Of a stretch of DNA of 64,000 bases, positions 56,656-64,000 are shown in pieces (the stretch's first letter is position 1; every line of letters starts with the position of its first letter). Location: positions 7,333,501-7,397,500 of the forward strand of contig OY743189.1 in the NCBI GenBank assembly GCA_963555705.1. The letters run 5' to 3'. The DNA is from Ligustrum vulgare. Lineage: Eukaryota; Streptophyta; Magnoliopsida; Lamiales; Oleaceae. A model generated the notes under the pieces. The model saw only the letters and a program-made list of their open reading frames with translations, searched no databases and was not told where the DNA came from. The position numbers and the translations under genes are program-made.

Positions 56656-57439
56656 CTAGTTCTACTAGTTTATGATTCATTATGATTCTTATGAACAGCA
56701 CTTGTGGCCCTTGCTCAAGGTTGGAAGTGGCTCTGGGACAAATAGAGATTTTGCTATCGTTGCCAACATTAGTGCCAGGGTTGGATCAATTGGAGATAAT
56801 CGTCTTGGAGGATGGCACTCATATAGGGCATCAAAGACTGCACTTAATCAGTGTATGAATCTTTTAGTTTTATTGGTACCCTTGTATGGATTTTACATTC
56901 TCGCTTTCAAACTATAACTTTTCTGATTCGGTGTCTTGTATACCTTAAATCTCAAACTAACAAGATTATTTTTTTCTATTTAGGAAGTCATGAAACTGAA
57001 GTATTTCTTAATTGTTGATATATATATATATATATGTTTTTTTTTCCTCTTGCCTCGAATCCATAAAAAAAAAAAAGAAGATTAATTGATGATGCTTTTT
57101 ATAGACACCATGAGCCATTATATATGTATGTTCTTAAATCTGTTTTAATGCTAAGAGTAGTATTAACATTTGAATCTTGACCAAATTCTATTGATGCTTG
57201 CAGTGACCAAGAATGTATCAGTGGAATTTGCACGCAAGAAAGATCCAATTGTATGTATTTTATTGCATCCGGGCACTGTTGATACAGATTTATCTAAACC
57301 ATTTCAGGGAAATGTTCCAGAAGGAAAGCTCTTCACCAAAGAGTTTTCAGTTCAGAAGCTATTGAGCATCATTAACAATGCTAAGGGATCGGACAATGGC
57401 AAGTTTTTTGCTTGGGACGGTCAAGAAATTCCATGGTGA
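54465..57439 (+). CDS. Short-chain dehydrogenase/reductase (C-factor-like), 6 exons
   Basis: Exons 54465-54629, 55292-55444, 55664-55757, 55962-56044, 56699-56852 and 57204-57439 join with consistent phases and GT/AG sites into 294 residues plus TGA. Family: classical NAD(P)-dependent SDR oxidoreductase; substrate unknown. The Rossmann cofactor motif is GASRGIG (residues 46-52), followed by VVATCRNPNGA and the NNAG-equivalent NASG (LLLNASGIL). Next come NAVGPVLVVKHLWPLL, catalytic Ser in NISARVGS, YxxxK in SYRASKTALNQ, and the C-terminal LHPGTVDTDLSKPF. The first ~30 residues are rich in Arg, Ser and hydrophobics without acids before the fold (QRVLMSNAYLMPFSRARMFS), suggesting a mitochondrial or plastid presequence. 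It is similar in plan to the plant C-factor/sniffer-like SDR. No damage is seen, and it is the only intact host gene here. Confidence 0.93.
56604..56654. repeat. (TA)n microsatellite in SDR intron 4
   Basis: About 25 perfect TA dinucleotides lie just upstream of the exon 5 acceptor region. The run is likely polymorphic in length. Confidence 0.95.
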
Positions 57440-58249
57440 TTGTATCCATATTTTGCTTGTGAAGATCTCTTATCATTTTATTAAGAATCATCTCTTTCTG
57501 GAAGTCTATATAAAAATCTGCAGATTATCTTGAAGTGTTCTATATTTATTTCTTATCATAGTTATGGGTTATATTTATGATTATGACTCATTCTTGTTTG
57601 AAAATATTTATGATAATACATGAGAAAATTGTCGAATCCACTGGTTTTAGTTACTTATCGAGTATCATGTTACTCTAGCATGTGTAATAGATAAAACTTC
57701 TCTTCTTGATTCTAAATTGGAAGTAAAGTCCATAGTACAATACAATATAACAGTGGAGATTTGCACAAAACGGTGCATCTTATTCAACAGCTATTTGTCA
57801 CGGACTTGCAAATCTTCAAGTTATCTTGTGGCCTTAGTGTTGCAAACTCTGCCCCTTTGCAGATCTAATTTAAGTCAGTCTTATACTTTTACCTTACACT
57901 AAGAACGAATTTAGGCAAGAGTAAGAAAATAAAGAGCATAAGAACTTAAAGAAATCTCTATTTCTCCCTATATTAGAAGAGACTCTTCAAAGATTACTAT
58001 TCATTTTTGGTTAATTGCTTTCACACCTTAAAGTCAATTATTCAGTTTGGAAATAGTATTAAAAAAAAAATTATTTTCCCTTTTATTCGGTTTGGCAATA
58101 GTTAAAAAAAAAAAATTTATTATACTCATATGATTTTGCTTAGTCATGAGATAAAAATATTTTAGTAAACGAGTACTTTGAGTTGGGATTAACTTATATT
58201 TGACGTTAATAAAATCGATTAAAAATCAAATCTCGTTTGACGCACGATC
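57440..58249. other. SDR 3' region and spacer
   Basis: This is the 3' UTR and intergenic DNA. No further coding frame is supported. A-runs at 58060-58120 and possible polyadenylation context TTGAAAATATTTATGATAATA near 57600. Confidence 0.4.
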
Positions 58250-58579
58250 TAGCACTAGTATTAAGATAAGAGTTTCCTTACAACACTTGGAAGGCTATCA
58301 CTCTACACGCTCTTTACAAATGACAATAACCTCTATTTATAGGCTAAGTCTCCACCAATGGACGGTTATGATCTACTTGATCCTATGGCCTACATTTATG
58401 CTCTTACAACACTTGGAAGGCTATCACTCTACACGCTCTTTACAAATGACAATAACCTCTATTTATAGGCTAAGTCTCCACCAATGGACGGTTATGATCT
58501 ACTTGATCCTATGGCCTACATTTATGCTCTAGAGATGCTCTAGAGAATTCTATACAAATATCTACAAAAGGTTCTAACA
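58250..58579 (-). mobile_element. Copia-type LTR with duplicated promoter
   Basis: On the minus strand the LTR begins TGTTAGAACCTTTTGTAGAT (from 58579) and runs through TCTAGAGAATTC-like sequence to a 126-bp segment present twice. Each copy contains TATAAATAGAGG. TGTTAG starts and TATAAATAG boxes are typical of Ty1/copia LTRs. No internal region is adjacent, so it may be a solo LTR; the far end and target duplication are not clear. Confidence 0.55.
58277..58528. repeat. 126-bp perfect tandem duplication
   Basis: The segment CTTACAACACTTGGAAGG...TTTATGCT occurs twice with exactly 126-bp spacing (58277 and 58403) and no visible differences. It therefore arose recently. Each unit carries one minus-strand TATA box (58333-58341 and 58459-58467). 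Confidence 0.95.
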
Positions 58580-59030
58580 CTTTTATCACATACTATTATG
58601 GAACTCTCTAGAGACGGTTAGATTTTTCTAGGTCAGTCCATCTCTTTCTGAGATATTCCAGATTCTGCATTAGCAGTATCCATCCTCCAAAGCACGTCTA
58701 CATTTCTCGTAGCTTCCTTTAATATTCAGGAGGCATCCTTCAAGGCTCAGCCACAGATCTTTCCGAAATGTACCAGATAAATGAAGTCCTACAATCTTTC
58801 GGGGATCTTCCGTCTCCTTTAAATACCTCTCTTCTTTGACATTCTTGTCTTGGTCTTCCCAAGGCTTAATCATCACATCCTGCATGCGTCTTTGGCCTAT
58901 AGCCTTGCGCATGCCTTGTTCTACTTCTCATGTCTTCGTGTACGGAGTTTCGACCATGGAACTCGCGGGCGGTGTGACATATTGCTTACTAACATCATTG
59001 CAATCTTTGATCATCTCCAAAGCGCTCACC
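58580..59030. other. 3' flank of lipid-transfer-protein pseudogene
   Basis: Short open frames occur on both strands without motifs. Sequence near 58700-58900 (TCCTCCAAAGCACGTC, CGGGGATCTTCCGTCTCC) is balanced in composition but unassigned. It may be LTR-adjacent sequence or a 3' UTR. Confidence 0.3.
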
Positions 59031-59407
59031 TCAGTGGATCCTGCAAATTGAATTTCGATTTTAGACCATTCCAGGTATGAATCAATTTAATAAATAAATA
59101 GAAAATTCGATCAGTTGATGCTGGCACTTACGTTTCATAGTTGGTGTTCATGGAAACTAGGAAATCAACTTTGATCTTGCAAGGGTTGGGAATTTGGCCT
59201 AAGAACTTGTTCTGAACTCCAGTAAAGTTCTTGACACCGGCCTTGAGGCACCGACAGATGGCCTTCTTGATTTCACGCTTTGTGCAAACTGTTGCAAGCC
59301 ACTGCCTTCATGTCGATTGTGCCACATGTGATGGCTGCACTGTTGAAATGAGCAAAGCTGTAGAGAAGGGAGAGGACAAGGATCATAGAGAAGACAACAC
59401 TCTTCAT
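59031..59407 (-). pseudogene. Non-specific lipid transfer protein (type 1), broken
   Basis: nsLTPs are small secreted four-disulfide proteins that bind lipids in the apoplast. The minus-strand ATG at 59407 starts a signal peptide (MKSVVFSMILVLSLLYSFAH), followed by the mature start [16 protein letters not shown] with Cys 1 and Cys 2. The frame then shifts and the CC segment of the family is missing. The second frame resumes with [15 protein letters not shown] (the conserved CxC) and [12 protein letters not shown] donor GTAAGT follows (exon 1 ends 59132), then an intron in the usual nsLTP position near the C-terminus, and a tiny second exon (59040-59031) ending in IH and TGA. The last Cys reads Glu/Thr. 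Missing cysteines and the shift make it a pseudogene. Confidence 0.78.
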
Positions 59408-59466
59408 TCATTCATTTATTTGTTTATTTATTTTGGTGTTTGAGTATACTGAAAGTCTTCAATTGT

Positions 59467-60391
59467 GAAGGATATTGTATTGGTGAAGAGAGTTGGCTCA
59501 CTGGGTTCATATAGAGAAGGCCAGGTTGAGTTTGAACATTGGGTTGTGTAAATTGAGGTTTCCAATACCATCGATGGATAAATTTTGTAGGTGGGCTCAT
59601 TGGGGTTGGATAAATTTTGCAGGTGGGCTCATTGGGGTTGATTTTGCACTATCTTTCAATTTTCATGCAAAAATTTGTAGGATTGGATACCACGAGAATT
59701 TTTTTTGTGGTGTGTGTGGGGGGGGGGGGGGAGGAGGGGGGGGGGGGATGTGAAAATGATGTTTTTATTTAATGTATAACAATTTTGGCCATATTGAAAA
59801 AATAAATAAATAAAAATTAATGAGATCTTCTTTGGGTTAGTGATTGACTATCTGACAAGTAATAGCTGAGAAATGCAGAAATACTAAATCCTTATTTGGA
59901 GGGTATTAAAATTAGATTTTTATTATATTTGAAGGATATTGTATTGGTGAAGAGGGTTGGCTCACTGGGTTCATATAGAGAAGGCCAGGTTGAGTTTGAA
60001 CATTGGGTTGTGTAAATTGAGGTTTCCAATACCATCGATGGATAAATTTTGTAGGTGGGCTCATTGGGGTTGGATAAATTTTGCAGGTGGGCTCATTGGG
60101 GTTGATTTTGCACTATCTTTCAATTTTCATGCAAAATTTGTAGGATTGGATACCACGAGAATTTTTTTTTGTGGTGTGGGGGGGGGGGTGTGTGGGGGGA
60201 GGGGGGGGATGTGAAAATGATGTTTTTATTTAATGTATAACAATTTTGGCCATATTGAAAAAATAAATAAATAAAAATTAATGAGATCTTCTTTGGGTTA
60301 GTGATTGACTATCTGACAAGTAATAGCTGAGAAATGCAGAAATACTAAATCCTTATTTGGAGGGTATTAAAATTAGATTTTTATTATATTT
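59467..60391. repeat. 464-bp tandem duplication upstream of the LTP relic
   Basis: 59467-59930 and 59931-60391 are near-identical direct repeats (GAAGGATATTGTATTGGTGAAGAG to TTATTATATTT). They differ mainly in the length of a poly-G tract near 59710-59750 and 60178-60208. Each unit contains an internal doublet of GTGGGCTCATTGGGGTTG. It lies directly 5' of the minus-strand LTP start, so the former promoter region may be what was duplicated. Confidence 0.95.
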
Positions 60392-62600
60392 TAATAAAAA
60401 TTAATGAAATGTATAGTTGAAAATTTGTGATTTCCATAAAATATGTGGTGAAATTGATTGTTAATTTTGATTTAAACTAAAATTTAAGTTTTAAATTTGG
60501 GCTTAGTTACAAAGTTTAAATTTGTAAAAATCGGAGTCAAATTTATTTGAGGTGTTTACATAAGGATTAATTAAACTCTACACTAGTTCATTCAATCCTT
60601 CTTAGATAAATACATTATTTAGAAATTATTTAGAAAAATACCAGATTTTATGAGAGATAGTATATTATTTGATCGATCTCATTAATTATGGAACCTATTA
60701 TTTAGGGATGTAGTTACCATTTATTTAAGAAATTAAATTAGTTGTGTAATTAAATTTAAAATCAACTAATAATTTGAAAATTACAATTATTAAATTAGTT
60801 TAGTTTTAATAATATAAGAAGTAATCTTTTAGATCGAACGTGATATTACGAGCTATGTAATTTAATTAAAACCACATGCAATCTAACATACCTCGAACGA
60901 CATTACATGAAATTTAATTGATAAAATCATATACCAACTTCTGAATTACATTCAATGTAATGTTTTACAAAGATTAAGTAAATTGCATGGAATGTAATAT
61001 TACGAGCAACCTCAGCACTTGCACTATGTATTACATCCGTTGTAATATTACATTCAGTGATACTATGAATTTATGAGGCAAAATTACATACACAATAGTC
61101 TTTCAGTGAGTTTAATTTCACTTTATCTACTGTTACAAACTCTTTAATGTAATTAAAATACCGTCATTTTGTGATGTTAGATACACTGTAATGACAACAT
61201 GTATTACAGTACATTACACGACATGTAATATTAGTAGCAACAATGTAATATTACATAAAAATGACAGAGATTAATCATTACACAAATACAGAAGGTGATA
61301 TTCTGTCGAAAAAGGAAACGTGTGCTAAATTTCTGGATATTTGAAATTTCCTAATTTAATTTGCTAAATAATTGGTAACAATTTTCCTAAGTAAAATGAT
61401 TTCCGGTTAATCTTGTCAATCAAATATTATATTCCCTCTTTTTAAATCCGGTTTTTTTTTTTTTTTAAAGTTATGACAAGAAATCCAGTAATATTATGAA
61501 TAGATTGAAAATAAGGTATTTTTCAATTATAATACATTACATCTAGGTAGTTACGTAATTAACCACTTACAAAAATACTTTTTAAAAATTTTTAGGAAAT
61601 AAAAATACTTTACAAATTTTGAGTGCCGCTTTTTTCACTTTTTTAATAATTTTGTCACTTTTTTTAAAAAAAGTAACACATCACTTATTTTTTTAAAAAA
61701 TGACATGTATGTTATTTTCTTTAAGCAAACATAAATTAAAACCTTTGAATAAATTTATGACTTGTTAATTTTATTCAAAATATTAGAATAATTGTGTCAC
61801 TTGTTAAAAAACAAATGACACAATACTACTTTTTCTAAATAAAAAAAAAGCGACATAATGTTACTTTTTATCATTTTTTTCCTTTTAAACTTTGTCAATT
61901 TTTAGTAAAAAAATTGACAATTTGCCATATTTTTCTATTCGAATGTCAATTTTTCAATTTTTGCAATATCAATAATAGACTAACAAATTACACAAGTCTA
62001 CAAACACTAATAGATAAATTACACATTCTTCATTCTTTATACACAAATACAATGTTATTTTTTTTTTTATTTGAATGTCATTTTTTCAAAATTTTCAAAC
62101 TTCATCATTGACTTAACAAATTCCACAACTACTAATTGATGCATTACACAATTCCTTCTAAAAAAAAAAACTTTTTCTTTTATATCATCTTCTCTTTAAA
62201 TTAAAAAGTGACATAACAAATTACACAAGTAAAAAAACAAAAACAATTCATTTTTGATTATCTACGTCTGTGTAACATAACAATGTAACATAACAAATTA
62301 CACAAGTCCATAAATATTAATAGATATATTGCACATTCACCATACTCAAATAACTATTACCCTAAGGAATTAACAACTAGATCTTCAAATTCACTGCACA
62401 ATCTTAAATTGGTTCTTCGTCTATCAGTCTGTTCATCACCTTTGAGCCTCCAACCACAACAAATCTGGGCAATCCCTTGCTTGCACCTTCATTTCTATTT
62501 CGTGCAGCTCTATATCACAAATCCATTGTTCCTTCAAATACAAAATTTGTGTCATCCAATGTCCTTAGAATTCCCTTTTTTGACTCGTGAAATCGTTTTT
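60392..62600. other. AT-rich gene-free stretch with ATGTAATATTACAT motifs
   Basis: No coding region is supported over 2.2 kb. At 60830-61270 the motif TGTAATATTACA and its halves (ATGTAAT/ATTACAT) recur about ten times. At 61620-62330 TTTTTTAAAAAA runs, GTGACA/TGTCAC and AAATTACACAAGT recur. This may be MITE or LTR-leader debris. The last 200 bp probably belong to the copia LTR that follows. Confidence 0.4.
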
Positions 62601-62607
62601 AGTGCGG

Positions 62608-62810
62608 TGTGATAAGATACACACCAACAAATCTGCTAAATCAAAGGGATAATGCAAATCAATTATGCAATCCTTGTATGGTTATAATATTCATAATTTC
62701 TATTTTCATTCTTAGGTGATAGAGATTCCATGTATATCTCTAAACTTCACTGTATAAATTCTTGTATCTATTCACATAATAAATATCAAGAAATTCTACA
62801 AAATCCTTCA
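62608..62810 (+). mobile_element. Probable 5' LTR end of Ty1/copia element
   Basis: Sequence ending just before the primer binding site TGGTATCAGAGC (62811-62822) must be the 3' edge of an LTR. A candidate start is TGTGATAAGATACACACC at about 62608, but no target duplication confirms the left limit. Confidence 0.5.
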
Positions 62811-63005
62811 TGGTATCAGAGCTGTCTATCAAAACGATAGAACTGATCCTACCCTAGCCATATTCCCCTCTCTTCTCCTTCCTCCTAGTATTCTACCTTC
62901 ATCAACTCATAACGAGTAATTCCCCAAACTCCACTGCAAATTCCAGTCCAGAAAAAGAATCAGTCGTAGCTACTTCTACTGATATCAACACCTCTCTCTC
63001 AAACA

Positions 63006-63383
63006 TGAATCTCATATCTCTAAATGCTTCTTCTCAAATTCCCTTCAAATTGGCGAAGGATGGCAGCAACTACTCATCCTAGAAAGCACATAAGACCAAC
63101 CTATTGTATGGTTACAGTCTCTTAGGCTACATAGACAGATCTCTTCCATGTCCTTCAAGTAGTGACTCCGGACATAGCTTCTGGTCTCGTCAAGATCGTC
63201 TAGTATTGCCGGACATACATGCCACAATCGAAAGCACAATCAGTCCCATAATCAATTGCTGTAAAACTTCTTCAGTGCGTGGAAGAAGTTGGAGGCGAGT
63301 TATGCTAATCGATCCACAACTCGTATGTTATCTCTCATGACAACAAAGAAAGGGGGCAACACTGTGACTGATTACATGACAAA
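63006..63383 (+). pseudogene. Copia gag, 5' part with stop and frameshifts
   Basis: The frame from ATG 63006 encodes NLISLNASSQIPFKLAKDGS. A TAG sits where the family has Trp, then LLYGYSLLGYIDRSLPCPSS and FWSRQDRLVLPDI follow. A 1-bp shift leads to WKKLEASYANRST, MLSLMTTKKGG and VTDYMTK, and a second shift joins the open frame at 63384. The order and motifs match the UBN2-type gag of plant copia elements. Confidence 0.75.
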
Positions 63384-64000
63384 ATGAAGAATCTAATTGA
63401 CGATTTAGCACTCATCGGTCACCCCTTGAACGCTGCTCAAATTTTGTCTTACACCTTAAATGGTTTGGGTGACGAATTCAAAGAGTTGGCTGCAGCTGTG
63501 CAGATGTGTGATATCCCCATGTCATTTGAAGATCTTTATGACAAACTTCTTGATGAAGAACTTGTGTCAAATCATGGTGTGACATCCAAAGAGCAGGAGA
63601 CACAAATCACAGCCCAGTATAGTCAAAGAAGAGGAAACTCCAGGGAGCGTGGCGGTGGTCGAGGAGGCAATCGAGGAGGGTTCAATCAATCCAATCACAG
63701 AGGAGGTTATAATCAATTCAATTACAACAGGCAGCCTAATAACTCCTCTCAGCAATATTGGAACAACAACAACCACAACAAGGGACGGTACCCCCCTAAA
63801 AACTCAAACCATTTCTCTACTCCATCGAATTACTCTGTCATTTTCTGTCAATTATGTGACCAACCAAAACACACAGCTAAATCTTGTCCAGCTCGATCAC
63901 AGCCATCTTATTCCTCCAGGCCCAATGCGAATGTTGCAGAAGGAAGTTCAAACTCCATAAATAACAGAAACTGGGTGCTTGACTCTGGTGCCACACACCA
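63384..64000 (+). CDS. Copia gag C-terminal half to protease start, open at window end
   Basis: The uninterrupted frame from ATG 63384 to the window edge (205 codons) holds MKNLIDDLALIGHPLNAAQI, LNGLGDEFKELAAAVQ and FEDLYDKLLDEELVSNHG. A Gly/Arg/Asn-rich linker with RGGG repeats leads to a CCHC zinc knuckle CQLCDQPKHTAKSC (from 63846), then the protease start WVLDSGATHH with the catalytic DSG at 63981. The element continues beyond the window. The 5' gag is broken, so this ATG is internal to the original polyprotein. Confidence 0.82.
   Translation, partial: MKNLIDDLALIGHPLNAAQILSYTLNGLGDEFKELAAAVQMCDIPMSFEDLYDKLLDEELVSNHGVTSKEQETQITAQYSQRRGNSRERGGGRGGNRGGFNQSNHRGGYNQFNYNRQPNNSSQQYWNNNNHNKGRYPPKNSNHFSTPSNYSVIFCQLCDQPKHTAKSCPARSQPSYSSRPNANVAEGSSNSINNRNWVLDSGATH

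Noticed and set aside
59493..60214. Two 85-86 codon ORFs ending in polyglycine
   Set aside because: They are the two halves of the 464-bp tandem duplication; the glycine tail is the poly-G tract. There is no sign of protein constraint.
60980..61260. TAATATTAC, the conserved nonanucleotide of geminivirus replication origins, occurs several times
   Set aside because: Each hit is the centre of a TGTAATATTACA palindrome in AT-rich DNA, with no GC-rich stem, iterons or Rep-like frame nearby. Chance or a MITE motif is more likely.

Overview
This window is AT-rich nuclear DNA of a flowering plant, most likely a eudicot. The evidence is intron-split genes with GT/AG splice sites, plant-type LTR retrotransposons, hAT elements, a tRNA-derived SINE, a plant lipid-transfer-protein relic and a plant mobile domain ORF. 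Most of it is transposable elements in nested layers. I see one gene that looks intact and two broken host genes.

Left third (1-26 kb). A gene homologous to the ribosomal-RNA-processing factor RRP36 has been shattered. Exons 1-6 (copy A) start at 1001. A 4.1 kb LTR element replaces exon 7, and exons 8-9 follow at 9.1-9.5 kb with a nonsense codon. The 3' half (intron 6 to downstream flank) is then repeated in tandem as copy B (9.9-16.3 kb), whose exon 8 is split by a 1979-bp hAT element with a perfect 8-bp target duplication. After a decayed Ty1/copia element (16.5-24.5 kb) comes an inverted, splice-dead copy C of exons 4-6. The introns hold a SINE, a solo LTR and hAT-like MITEs. A hAT fragment at the window start is near-identical to part of the hAT element in copy B.

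Middle (26-53 kb). This is a retrotransposon nest. It holds a solo Ty3/gypsy LTR studded with TACGGCCGTA palindromes, and two Tat-lineage remnants that each pair a pol fragment with an ORF on the opposite strand (a 'putative gypsy type transposon' domain in one, a plant mobile domain in the other). Between the Tat remnants is a Ty3/gypsy element whose 3' LTR was split by a second complete Ty3/gypsy element (38490-44120). A lysine-rich coiled-coil element of uncertain origin is split by a solo LTR, which itself carries a hAT MITE.

Right part (53-64 kb). A six-exon short-chain dehydrogenase/reductase gene (54465-57439) reads cleanly across all splice junctions and is the only host gene here that looks functional. 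Downstream are a copia-type LTR with an internally duplicated promoter, a broken type-1 lipid transfer protein gene on the minus strand, a 464-bp tandem duplication just upstream of it, a 2.2 kb AT-rich gene-free stretch, and the 5' part of a Ty1/copia element running off the window.

The elements do not form a joint pathway. The window mainly records successive insertions, partial duplications and LTR recombination around one living gene. All calls are from reading the sequence; no database search was possible.
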